From Saprospiraceae bacterium (GTDB lineage: Bacteria; Bacteroidota; Bacteroidia; Chitinophagales; Saprospiraceae), in contig SLDF01000356.1 in NCBI GenBank assembly GCA_007125435.1, forward strand, positions 1 to 10,409: a DNA stretch of 10,409 bases, in the 5' to 3' direction. Below, one piece after another: positions 1 to 6,483 of this stretch. Within the stretch, counting starts at the first letter, position 1. Each line of letters begins with the position of its first letter. The notes under the pieces were generated by a model that saw nothing but the letters and a program-made list of their open reading frames with translations, made no database searches and was not told the DNA's origin. The position numbers and the translations under genes were made by a program.

Positions 1-43
1 AAGCGCAGGCAAGGAAAAGTAACTGCGCTTCATTTTTCTTTTG
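1..43 (+). terminator. Rho-independent terminator, cut by the window edge
   Basis: The arms AAGCGCA (1-7) and TGCGCTT (24-30) pair around a 16-nt loop and are followed by a T-rich tail. It matches the terminator at 891-935, which sits just after the first lipoprotein gene. It should therefore end a gene lying left of the window, possibly another paralogue of the same array. Confidence 0.75.
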
Positions 44-48
44 CCTTA

Positions 49-82
49 TTGTCATAAAAAAGATCATTTTTTTATATTTTTG
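49..82 (+). promoter_or_regulatory. Candidate Bacteroidota promoter of the first lipoprotein gene
   Basis: TATTTTTG (75-82) fits the TAnnTTTG -7 consensus. A TTG at 49-51 lies 23 nt upstream, at the long end of accepted spacing. It would leave a leader of over 100 nt. The region is very AT-rich, so a chance match is possible. Confidence 0.35.
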
Positions 83-203
83 AAAATGATTTTAAAGCTA
101 TTGGCTTGTTTTCATTAAGGTTTGTAAAAATAAGAGGTAAAGGAGCATCGATCCGATAGTAGCTTATAAAGTATTATTTATGAACCCCTATTAAAATAAC
201 ACC

Positions 204-863
204 ATGAAAAACAAATTAAATTTCTTTATTTATTACGCCACTCTAGTCTCTATAGCTGCATTTACCTTGGCGTCTTGCAGCGATGATGATGGCGACCTCT
301 GTTTATATGATTGCAGAGAGAATACCATTTGTGACGGAGGAGCTTGTAGATGCATTGATCCAGAGATGTTCATGTTTGGAGGAGAATCCTTAGGTGAAGA
401 GTATAGAAGTTGCATGTATTTTGGAAGTACTGAGACTGTAAGGAGTTTTAGGCCTATTGAAGATGGTCATAATTGCAGATGTGTGCCGGACTTTTTGGTT
501 AGTTTTAGTAATTGTGGCTCTGGTAGTTCTGGGCCTATAATAATAGGTAATTGTATTGCACATGTTATACTTAAGGAAAAGTCTACAGATAACGTGTATA
601 TGAGAGGTGGAGGCTTAGGGAGCGGTAGTTTACCTATTGAGCAAGGTGGTATTGATGAGTTTGAGGTTACATTTACCATAGGTACCAATACGAATTATGC
701 TTGTCCAGAGTTAGATTATCCGGTCAATTATATCACAATTACAGGAATGGCTAACGAAGTAGTAGATACCTTGTTTTTGACAATGACAGTTTTTCCTTTA
801 GATGATCGCGATATCGAGGATATCTGCGACTTTAAGATGGTATTGATACCGGAGAGGGATTGA
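204..863 (+). CDS. Lipoprotein with EGF-like cysteine pattern, paralogue 1
   Basis: A 219-residue protein of unknown function, probably anchored on the cell surface. A signal peptide ends in a lipobox (TLASC) with lipidated Cys25. SDDDGD follows directly and resembles the acidic lipoprotein export signal known from Bacteroidota (SDDDD type in Bacteroides), which sends lipoproteins to the outer face of the outer membrane. Cys33, 37, 43, 48, 50 and 70 give a six-cysteine, EGF-like spacing with GGACRC in the middle. A second group follows (Cys91, 93, 104). Residues 103-199 are Gly/Ser-rich and differ strongly from the downstream paralogue, while residues 1-102 and 200-219 are almost the same. 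No enzyme motif is visible. The start is supported by the signal peptide immediately after it and by conservation in the second copy. It has its own terminator at 891. An adhesin or ligand-binding role is only a guess. Confidence 0.88.
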   Translation: MKNKLNFFIYYATLVSIAAFTLASCSDDDGDLCLYDCRENTICDGGACRCIDPEMFMFGGESLGEEYRSCMYFGSTETVRSFRPIEDGHNCRCVPDFLVSFSNCGSGSSGPIIIGNCIAHVILKEKSTDNVYMRGGGLGSGSLPIEQGGIDEFEVTFTIGTNTNYACPELDYPVNYITITGMANEVVDTLFLTMTVFPLDDRDIEDICDFKMVLIPERD

Positions 864-890
864 TGCCCTTACAATTAGAGTATATGATTA

Positions 891-935
891 ATGAAGCGCA
901 GGCAAGGAAAAGTAACTGCGCTTCATTTTTCTTTT
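891..935 (+). terminator. Rho-independent terminator after lipoprotein paralogue 1
   Basis: A 10-bp perfect stem, ATGAAGCGCA (891-900) with TGCGCTTCAT (917-926), encloses a 16-nt loop and runs into a T-rich tail. It lies 27 bases past the stop of the first lipoprotein gene and belongs to the duplicated unit. Confidence 0.88.
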
Positions 936-966
936 GCCTTATTATCATCAAAAAGATCATTTTTTA

Positions 967-974
967 TATTTTTG
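967..974 (+). promoter_or_regulatory. Candidate -7 element of the second lipoprotein gene
   Basis: TATTTTTG is kept from the first copy (75-82). The upstream TTG of copy 1 (49-51) has become TTA here, so the promoter may differ in strength or the assignment may be wrong. Confidence 0.28.
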
Positions 975-1111
975 AAAATGATTTTAAAGCTATTGGGTAG
1001 CTATTGGCTTGTTTTTACTAAGATATTGAAAAATAAGAGATGAAGGAGCATCGATCCGATAGCAGCTTATAAAGTATTATTTATGAATCCCCAATTTAAA
1101 ATAACCACACC

Positions 1112-1771
1112 ATGAAAAACAAATTAAATTTCTTTGTTTATTACGTCACTCTAGTCTCTATAGCTGCATTTACCTTGGCGTCTTGCTGCGATGATGATGG
1201 CGACCTCTGTTTATATGATTGCAGAGAGAATACCATTTGTGACGGAGGTGCTTGTAGATGCATTGATCCAGAGATGTTCATGTTTGGAGGAGAATCATTA
1301 GGTGAAGAGTATAGAAGTTGCATGTATTATGAAAGTACTGAGACTGTAAGGGGTTTTAGGCTTATTGAAGATGATCATAATTGCAGATGTGTGCCGGACT
1401 TTTTGGTTAGTTTTAGTCGATGCAGTTCAGGCAGTTCTTCACCCATTTTAGTTGGCACATGTAATGTTATAACCATTTATAAAGATAAAGAAACAGAGGA
1501 TGTGTATCGAGGAGGAACTGGGCCGGGCAGTGGGTCTTTACCAGTTGGAGAAGGTGGTCAGGATGAATTTGAAGTGTTCTTTGATTTAGTTATTGATACT
1601 CACAAGGCCTGTCCTGAGCTAGATTATCCTATAGATTATATAAGGTGTAGTGGCATGGCTAACCATACAATAGACACCTTATTTTTAACAATGTCGGTAG
1701 TCCCGGCTGATGATCGCGATATCGAGGATATCTGCGACTTTAAGATGGTATTGATACCGGAGAGGGATTGA
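1112..1771 (+). CDS. Lipoprotein with EGF-like cysteine pattern, paralogue 2
   Basis: A 219-residue tandem paralogue of the gene at 204-863 with the same architecture: signal peptide, lipobox ending at Cys25, six-cysteine EGF-like segment (Cys33 to Cys70), a second cysteine group, a Gly/Ser-rich stretch and the same last 20 residues. About ten base differences occur in the first 304 nt by eye, whereas the block 1416-1708 is heavily substituted, including many silent positions. A single base change turns Ser26 into Cys, giving CC after LAS and altering the first residue of the probable export signal (CDDDGD instead of SDDDGD). That could affect the lipidation site or surface delivery. Function is unknown, and surface location is inferred from the signal. 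Confidence 0.88.
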   Translation: MKNKLNFFVYYVTLVSIAAFTLASCCDDDGDLCLYDCRENTICDGGACRCIDPEMFMFGGESLGEEYRSCMYYESTETVRGFRLIEDDHNCRCVPDFLVSFSRCSSGSSSPILVGTCNVITIYKDKETEDVYRGGTGPGSGSLPVGEGGQDEFEVFFDLVIDTHKACPELDYPIDYIRCSGMANHTIDTLFLTMSVVPADDRDIEDICDFKMVLIPERD

Positions 1772-1798
1772 TGCCTTTTACTGAGATAGTTTTATTAA

Positions 1799-1842
1799 GA
1801 AGCGTAGATATAGGGTAATATCTACGCTTTTTCTTTTTCCTG
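1799..1842 (+). terminator. Strong Rho-independent terminator closing the lipoprotein array
   Basis: A 12-bp perfect stem, AAGCGTAGATAT (1800-1811) with ATATCTACGCTT (1818-1829), has a 6-nt loop and a T-rich tail. Its sequence differs from the terminator in the duplicated units, so it probably is the original terminator of the ancestral gene. Confidence 0.92.
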
Positions 1843-1970
1843 TTTAGTTTATATTCAGAGACTTTATGGGGATGATACATTTGTAGGATTGTGGCGCTTG
1901 CTACGTTTTGCTTTCTACTGACCTGGTCTCACAAAGTATTCTTTTTTCAGGTGGTCGATAGGGATGATTT

Positions 1971-2055
1971 ACATTTTTTAAAAGGAAAAAGTGTATAGTA
2001 TGACATTTTTTAAAAGGAAAAAGTGTGTTATTATACATTTATTCTAAGGAAAGCC
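1971..2055 (+). repeat. Iteron-like direct repeats with 32-bp period
   Basis: Two identical 24-bp copies (1971-1994 and 2003-2026) are separated by 8 nt. A degenerate third copy starts at 2035, again exactly 32 bp on, with about 15 of 21 positions matching. Each copy is itself an imperfect dyad: ACATTTTTT at the left can pair with AAAAAGTGT at the right with one G:T. The array ends just before the -7 box of the ATPase gene, which suggests a regulator binding site on one face of the helix. That role is inferred. Confidence 0.8.
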
Positions 2056-2056
2056 T

Positions 2057-2064
2057 TATTTTTG
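2057..2064 (+). promoter_or_regulatory. Candidate -7 element of the DUF4143 ATPase gene
   Basis: TATTTTTG matches TAnnTTTG exactly, 28 nt before the start codon. No TTG stands at the usual -33 distance. The degenerate third repeat covers that place instead, which would fit control by a bound protein. Confidence 0.5.
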
Positions 2065-2092
2065 ATCATTGTGAGATAGAATCGCCAAGAAT

Positions 2093-3376
2093 ATGTTTCG
2101 AGAAATATTTGATGAGCTAGTATCGTGGAAGAATCAATCATATCGTAAACCTTTGATCATTCAAGGTGCGCGGCAGGTTGGCAAGACCTGGATTATGAAG
2201 GAATTTGGTAAGTTGTGCTTTGAAAAGGTGGTGTATATTAACTTTGAAAGTAGTGTGCGTTTGCAACAGATATTTCAAGACGATTTTTCGATTACACGCA
2301 TATTATCCATATTTGAAATAGAATCAGGTGAAAAAATAACGCCCGATGATACGCTTATAATATTAGATGAAGTTCAGGAAGCTGAGAAAGGATTAACAGC
2401 ATTGAAGTATTTCTATGAAAACGCTCCTGATTACTATATAATGGCAGCAGGGTCGTTGCTTGGCATCTCAATACAACAGAACAGTACATTTCCTGTTGGT
2501 AAGGTTGATATGTTGGACTTGTATCCCATGAGCTTCGAAGAATTTTTAATAAATGCCGGTGAAAAGCTATTGGCAAAAGCTCTGCAAAATAGAGAATGGC
2601 AAATCATAGAACCGTTTCACGATAAATTAATATACCATTTGCGTTTATTCTATTTTGTCGGTGGCATGCCTGAGGCCGTCCAGATGTATTTGAATACAAA
2701 GGACTTTATAAAAGTGAGAAAGGTTCAGTCCAATATATTATCAGGATATGAAAATGATTTTGCTAAGTATGCTCCAATAGAAATCGTACCAAAGATCAGA
2801 TTGGTTTGGCAATCAATACTGGCACAATTATCAAAAGAGAATAAGAAATTCATATACGGGCAAGTGAAAAAAGGAGCCAGGGCAAAAGAATTTGAAGCTG
2901 CCATTAACTGGTTGGTTAATACCGGTCTAATCCTAAAATCGATACACGTTGTCAAACCAGGTATGCCACTAAAGTCTTATGCTAACTTTGATATGTTCAA
3001 ACTTTACTTTATTGATGTTGGATTGATCAATGCAATGGCTGGTATGAGCGAGAAAATTTTATTGGATAAAAACAAAATTATTACTGAATACAAAGGGGCA
3101 CTTACAGAGCAATTTGTAGCTCAAGAGCTAAAGCAAAACTACGAACTGTATTATTGGACAAGTAAGTCTGGAACTTCTGAGGTTGACTTTGTCCTACAAG
3201 CGGATCAAAATATAGTGCCTATCGAGGTAAAAGCAGAAGAAAATTTAAAAGCAAAGAGTTTGAGGGTATTTGAAGAGAAATATGCTACGGCGTCTGCCAA
3301 GAGATTTTCAATGAGTAAATATAGGGAAGAAGATTGGCTTGTAAATATCCCTCTATATGCTGTATTTACTCTTTAA
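2093..3376 (+). CDS. AAA ATPase with DUF4143 C-terminal domain
   Basis: A 427-residue protein of the widespread AAA_14/DUF4143 family, whose cellular role is not established. The N-terminal ATPase has a Walker A motif GARQVGKT (25-32), Walker B LIILDEVQ (88-95) and a sensor-like AAGSLLGI (118-125). FPVGKVDMLDLYPMSFEEF (133-151) is typical of the family. The C-terminal part carries a PD-(D/E)XK nuclease-like core: Glu339 in GALTEQFVAQEL, Asp365 in SEVDFV, and Glu378/Lys380 in IEVK. All core residues are present, so catalysis is possible but unproven. The length is normal for the family. The gene is monocistronic, preceded by the 32-bp repeats and a -7 box, and convergent with the minus-strand operon. 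No clear terminator follows it. Members are often numerous and patchily distributed, so acquisition by transfer is plausible. Confidence 0.9.
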   Translation: MFREIFDELVSWKNQSYRKPLIIQGARQVGKTWIMKEFGKLCFEKVVYINFESSVRLQQIFQDDFSITRILSIFEIESGEKITPDDTLIILDEVQEAEKGLTALKYFYENAPDYYIMAAGSLLGISIQQNSTFPVGKVDMLDLYPMSFEEFLINAGEKLLAKALQNREWQIIEPFHDKLIYHLRLFYFVGGMPEAVQMYLNTKDFIKVRKVQSNILSGYENDFAKYAPIEIVPKIRLVWQSILAQLSKENKKFIYGQVKKGARAKEFEAAINWLVNTGLILKSIHVVKPGMPLKSYANFDMFKLYFIDVGLINAMAGMSEKILLDKNKIITEYKGALTEQFVAQELKQNYELYYWTSKSGTSEVDFVLQADQNIVPIEVKAEENLKAKSLRVFEEKYATASAKRFSMSKYREEDWLVNIPLYAVFTL

Positions 3377-3441
3377 GTCATCTTTGTAAATGCTAAAGCG
3401 ATACGCAGACTACTATGAAGTTTGATTAGAAACCTTGTGAA

Positions 3442-3609
3442 TTAAAGACCTGCCTGTATGTTGAACCCGGTCAAAATCTGTAGGGTATTCTCAACTGGTC
3501 GTGCATTCTGTATATCGGGAGAAAAGCTCTCATATATTTTCGCAAGCTCCCTTATTTGCTTATTGGCAAAAATATACATCTGATGCATAGGATCCATATG
3601 TCTCTTCAT
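3442..3609 (-). CDS. Small hypothetical protein, translationally coupled
   Basis: A 55-residue ORF beginning MKRHMDPMHQMYIFANKQ and ending in NIQAGL. Its ATG shares an A with the TAA stop of the preceding 400-residue gene (TAATG), the usual geometry of translational coupling. It has no signal peptide or membrane segment, and the central part (IRELAKIYESF) could form a helix. I do not recognise the family. In favour of a real gene are the exact overlap, the shared strand and position at the end of an operon, and an ordinary amino-acid composition. Against it are its short length and the lack of any known homologue I can name. Confidence 0.5.
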   Translation of the reverse strand: MKRHMDPMHQMYIFANKQIRELAKIYESFSPDIQNARPVENTLQILTGFNIQAGL

Positions 3610-4811
3610 TAGTCCTTTGCTATTCTACCTGTGCGTATCCATTGTGACTGTAAGTGCCATGAATTGTCCTCTGCCTTAGTCATGATGGCATCCCATTGAT
3701 ACGTGGTAGGCCATTTTTTAAAAATCCTTGCCACTGTAAAGAGAAACCATGTGGAAAACTTCGTGGTCTTTGGTTTCCACCCCTTATCGGCTACGATTTG
3801 AATATTCATTTTATTATCGTTCGCTTCAGCTTTATAATGGCCGGCAATGGTACCTACGGAAGCATGACCTGAAATTTTAAACTTACCTCTTACGATGGAA
3901 TGATCAGCTATACTATTCGCGCATGGAAAAGCAGGGTCAAAGCGCATAGTGATCGGATAGATGTTGTTGTTGACAGTCATGGACTTCAGATATGGCACGT
4001 CATCAAGCCATTCTAACTGATAGGTATATGCATTTTTATCGACTTTGCTTTGGCCGACTATTGCCTGTAATCCTTCTATGGTGCCATTATGCTCAGGATT
4101 GAGTGTGGCGATCAATGGCTTAGTGCTATATCGTGCAAAGGTCATTTTTTGCCAATCTACCCGCATGGGCAGTTGATCCAGATTGTGCGTTTGACCGTCT
4201 ATGGAGACAAGTGATTCGGTGTGTTTATGTCGGACGAAATAAAAGTCATGCAGCAATATCAGGGGCATCGACTTGGGATTGGCTGTAGCATCGCCCATGG
4301 GTGCCAATATGCCAAAAGGCTTTCTTTTCTTTGTGCTGCTTTCTTTAATTTTGACCTCTATGGCTCTGTCGGAGATATCTTTAAATTTATAATGGGCTTG
4401 TACACCATGGTCATTGACCTCGAAGTGGGCTATCTCCATCTCTGTAGGTATAGCTTTATGAAGGCCATTGCCTGTTATATTGTATTTGGATGGGTCGATA
4501 TTGAGTGATTTTTGGTGATATACATCTACCTTCTTATCGGTTCTCCAGCCTATGATTAAGTGTCCTGTCCCATTGATGCTATCATCGAACACCTGTGGTT
4601 CAAAACCAACATAAATTTTATCCGGGTCTTGTTCGAAATTGACGAGTAGCAACTTCTCCATAGGGTCAATATCGATCGAAAATGGAAAAAATAAGGTATG
4701 GGAAAGATCATGGCGATCATCTTGTTGTGAAAAGGACGCATTCATGGCCAGCGATATTATGGTGAATATAGAAAGGGTGTTTGTTACTCTTTTTATCATT
4801 GTAATATACAT
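3609..4811 (-). CDS. Exported protein of unknown function
   Basis: A 400-residue protein. The N-terminus is a signal peptide: a basic MIKR, a hydrophobic stretch to about residue 23, and probable cleavage near NASFS-QQ, with no lipid cysteine. The mature part is rich in short beta-strand-like stretches, with aromatic/Gly segments such as GTGHLIIGWR, GILAPMGDATAN and LILLHDFYFVRHKH. The composition suggests a beta-rich, possibly lipocalin- or CrtC/AttH-like fold, but I see no diagnostic motif and assign no function. The Met at codon 5 (4799) gives a more typical signal-peptide start, and the longer start is kept only because nothing decides between them. It follows mnmD by 57 nt and overlaps the small downstream ORF by one base, so it probably belongs to the same operon. 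Confidence 0.82.
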   Translation of the reverse strand: MYITMIKRVTNTLSIFTIISLAMNASFSQQDDRHDLSHTLFFPFSIDIDPMEKLLLVNFEQDPDKIYVGFEPQVFDDSINGTGHLIIGWRTDKKVDVYHQKSLNIDPSKYNITGNGLHKAIPTEMEIAHFEVNDHGVQAHYKFKDISDRAIEVKIKESSTKKRKPFGILAPMGDATANPKSMPLILLHDFYFVRHKHTESLVSIDGQTHNLDQLPMRVDWQKMTFARYSTKPLIATLNPEHNGTIEGLQAIVGQSKVDKNAYTYQLEWLDDVPYLKSMTVNNNIYPITMRFDPAFPCANSIADHSIVRGKFKISGHASVGTIAGHYKAEANDNKMNIQIVADKGWKPKTTKFSTWFLFTVARIFKKWPTTYQWDAIMTKAEDNSWHLQSQWIRTGRIAKD

Positions 4812-4868
4812 AATTCAGGTTGAAGTTCTTTTTATCCGCAGCGCATAGCTCTTACTACTTTTTTTATA

Positions 4869-5531
4869 TCATACTTTTCTAGCTCTTGTCATTTCTCGTT
4901 TGCCGGGTGGGCCGGGTAAACCTTCTACTTCGAGGCCGGCGGACTTGAGGGCGCGCTTGAAGCTGCCTTTGGCGCAGTAAGTCACTATGGTACCTCCGGG
5001 CTTGAGTGCTGCTGCAAGCTGGTCAGTGAATGGCTGTTCCCAAAAGGCTGACTGGGCATTGGGGGCAAAAGCATCCATATAGATCAGGTCATATTTATCA
5101 GTAACAGATAGTGTGGTGAAGTCAGCTTTGATCTTGTGTAGCGTAAAATATTCATGCAAGTTTGCATCCTCGTCCCATGAACATCGGTGAAGATCCTCAA
5201 AAAATGACGCCCATTCCTCTGCCTGTAAGTTTGTGATGTAGTTGAGCCGGGTAGCGTCTTCAAGTGTAACCGGGTATTTTTCAAAGGCTGTGTAATGGAT
5301 GGACTTCTGCTCGGGAATGCCATGGATGGCTGTCAGCAAAGCATTAAGCCCTGTACCGAGTCCTATTTCTAATAAGTGTAGATCACTTTTTGTCGCTAGT
5401 GCTGGTATTAGTCCCGCCTCTATGAATACGTGTTGACTCTCTGTGATGGCCCCATGACGACTGTGATAGGCTTCTCCAAATGTACTGGAAATGAATGAAT
5501 GGGATCCGTCATCGGTGATAATCAAAGACAT
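4869..5531 (-). CDS. mnmD: MnmD, tRNA 5-methylaminomethyl-(2-thio)uridine methyltransferase
   Basis: A 220-residue SAM-dependent methyltransferase for the last step of wobble-uridine modification. It methylates 5-aminomethyl-(2-thio)uridine at position 34 of certain tRNAs to mnm5(s2)U. The sequence shows the family N-terminus (FGEAYHSRHGAITESQHVFIEAG, split over 18-40), the SAM-binding glycine loop EIGLGTG (55-61), the acidic residue Glu84 after strand 2, DAFAP (153-157), KGSFKRAL (188-195) and the C-terminal signature PGPPGKREMTRA (206-217). In gammaproteobacteria this domain is fused to an FAD oxidase (MnmC). Here it stands alone at its full expected length, as in other Bacteroidota. It starts 22 nt after the stop of ytxJ and is probably cotranscribed with it. 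Confidence 0.93.
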   Translation of the reverse strand: MSLIITDDGSHSFISSTFGEAYHSRHGAITESQHVFIEAGLIPALATKSDLHLLEIGLGTGLNALLTAIHGIPEQKSIHYTAFEKYPVTLEDATRLNYITNLQAEEWASFFEDLHRCSWDEDANLHEYFTLHKIKADFTTLSVTDKYDLIYMDAFAPNAQSAFWEQPFTDQLAAALKPGGTIVTYCAKGSFKRALKSAGLEVEGLPGPPGKREMTRARKV

Positions 5532-5553
5532 AATGGTGGAAATTCAATGGATT

Positions 5554-5907
5554 TCAAGCCATAGCCGTGTGAAGTGCTTTTTCGATGTCTTCTCCATTGA
5601 TACGGAAGTGGTCTTCATCGTATATGCCTTGACCTTTTGATATGATCAAGACTTGTGGACTCTCATGTAGTACTTTGAAGTGCTTTTCGATATAGTCGGA
5701 TACAGATCTATAACTGATCAAATCGAGGTAATGGATGGGAAGCAGTCTTGCTGTTTTGTCCCATTGCTCAAGTCTGAGTTTTACTGTCGCTGATAGATTA
5801 CATCTGGTGCTGTGCTTATAGATAAGCTGGGGCTTCTCATGCGAGGCATCAATGATACGATCAATATCCTGTACAGACTTAATGTGTGGCCAGCTATGCG
5901 TCGACAT
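5554..5907 (-). CDS. ytxJ: YtxJ-type monothiol bacilliredoxin
   Basis: A 117-residue cytosolic thioredoxin-fold protein of the YtxJ (BrxC-like) family, thought to remove bacillithiol from oxidised protein thiols. The active-site segment KHSTRCNLS (31-39) holds the single cysteine, Cys36. The family segments YLDLISYRSVSDYI (60-73) and HESPQVLII (81-89, with the cis-proline) are present. Near the C-terminus the usual Ser-His reads Asp-His (DEDHFRI, 97-103), a mild deviation. It suggests that the organism makes bacillithiol, but no bsh gene is visible in this window. It lies 11 nt after the small lipoprotein gene and 22 nt before mnmD, so it is probably the second gene of that operon. Confidence 0.9.
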   Translation of the reverse strand: MSTHSWPHIKSVQDIDRIIDASHEKPQLIYKHSTRCNLSATVKLRLEQWDKTARLLPIHYLDLISYRSVSDYIEKHFKVLHESPQVLIISKGQGIYDEDHFRINGEDIEKALHTAMA

Positions 5908-5918
5908 ATGATTATAAT

Positions 5919-6047
5919 CTATTCTGATACTTCTACTGAGAAATTATTGGGGCAACCATAGCCACGATTACAAGAGGTGGTAGAAAAAGCAAAGGCAATC
6001 GCTAAAGCGACGACGATAACCTTGAGCATTACATTATTCTTTTTCAT
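5919..6047 (-). CDS. Small lipoprotein, first gene of the ytxJ-mnmD operon
   Basis: A 42-residue ORF with a complete lipoprotein signal: basic MKKNN, hydrophobic core VIVVALAIAFAF, and STTSC with lipid cysteine Cys26. The mature peptide is only about 17 residues (CNRGYGCPNNFSVEVSE) and has one further cysteine, Cys32. The gene ends 11 nt before ytxJ and begins about 115 nt downstream of a clear -7 box. The lipobox, spacing and position make a real gene likely. Its function is unknown. The acidic surface-export signal is absent (NRGY follows the cysteine), so it may stay facing the periplasm. Confidence 0.75.
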   Translation of the reverse strand: MKKNNVMLKVIVVALAIAFAFSTTSCNRGYGCPNNFSVEVSE

Positions 6048-6162
6048 CTTTTAGTATTTGTTAATATGTAAATGGATTGCATGTGTCAATTGTACATTGC
6101 ATTCATCGCACATAATGAATTTTGAGCGATCAAAGTTCAGTGTATTGCTGATTTTTGCAGCG

Positions 6163-6170
6163 CAAAGATA
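6163..6170 (-). promoter_or_regulatory. Promoter -7 element of the ytxJ-mnmD operon
   Basis: TATCTTTG on the minus strand matches TAnnTTTG exactly and is followed by CGC, a frequent context in Bacteroidota. Transcription would begin near 6157, giving a leader of about 110 nt. No clear TTG lies at -33. Confidence 0.6.
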
Positions 6171-6283
6171 CATAATTTTCTAACGTAGTTATATTCTGTC
6201 TAGTATTGCATGATTAATATTTTCCGGATTTCGCCCGTTGCTTTATTTATTGTAGCTGAAATTAGCAGGGTGAATCGGGTTTT

Positions 6284-6416
6284 ATGCATCAGCGATGTGA
6301 AGTGGTGGCGAAGCGAATGCGCAGCCAGACTCGATGCAGCCTTAGCGAAATCGAGGCCGAACGAATAGTGAGCCACGCAACGTAGCGACCCGTAGCGAAG
6401 TGGAGGGTGATGCCCC
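6284..6416 (+). repeat. Structured interspersed repeat, copy A
   Basis: It begins ATGCATCAGCGATG and ends GGAGGGTGATGCCC. The inverse copy at 9603-9717 shares both ends and internal blocks such as CGTAGCGACCCG. The outer GCATCA (6286-6291) and TGATGC (6408-6413) form a 6-bp terminal inverted repeat. The centre holds a hairpin, CTCGAT (6330-6335) with ATCGAG (6350-6355). It codes for no protein. It resembles REP-like or miniature mobile sequences, but no transposase or target duplication is seen. Confidence 0.8.
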
Positions 6417-6434
6417 AAGCGACAAAATGAAATA

Positions 6435-6442
6435 TATCTTTA
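6435..6442 (+). promoter_or_regulatory. Weak candidate -7 element of mpl
   Basis: TATCTTTA differs from TAnnTTTG at the last base only. It lies 41 nt before the preferred mpl start and just outside the repeat. Confidence 0.3.
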
Positions 6443-6483
6443 ACATAACAAATGATGGTAGGATAAATCGTAACTTTACACTC

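Larger units (their letters stand above)
1..866 (+). repeat. Tandem duplication, unit A
   Basis: This unit (terminator, leader, lipoprotein gene, TGATGCC just past the stop) recurs at 894-1774. Leader and gene start are almost identical by eye, apart from small indels in the leader. The gene centre (508-800) is much more divergent, and identity resumes abruptly at 801 and continues through the stop codon. The first base aligns with 894, an offset of 893 that grows to 908 within the gene because of leader indels. Confidence 0.9.
894..1774 (+). repeat. Tandem duplication, unit B
   Basis: Second copy of the terminator-leader-gene unit seen at 1-866. Similarity ends just past the stop codon at TGATGCC. 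After that the flank changes and a different terminator is used. Confidence 0.9.
1772..2092 (+). other. Intergenic region with terminator, repeats and promoter
   Basis: No coding sequence was found here. From left to right it holds the terminator of the lipoprotein array, about 125 nt with no recognised feature (1843-1970), the 32-bp-period repeats, and the -7 element of the ATPase gene. Confidence 0.75.
6048..6483. other. Divergent intergenic region between the ytxJ operon and mpl
   Basis: It holds the operon promoter (6163-6170), about 110 nt with no recognised feature (6171-6283), the structured repeat (6284-6416) and a weak -7 candidate for mpl. Reading frames across it are in repeat sequence and look non-coding. 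Confidence 0.7.

Noticed and set aside
806..829. Imperfect inverted repeat with two GATATC sites near the 3' end of each lipoprotein gene as a recombination site
   Set aside because: It lies in coding sequence that is identical in both copies and has a bulged stem. There is no independent sign of a site-specific recombinase.
1971..2055. Direct repeats as a small CRISPR array
   Set aside because: The spacers are only about 8 nt, the third repeat is degenerate, and no cas gene is near. A regulatory array fits better.
3377..3441. Terminator between the DUF4143 gene and the minus-strand operon
   Set aside because: Only short, weak pairings such as CTTTA/TAAAG are present, without a proper T-tract.
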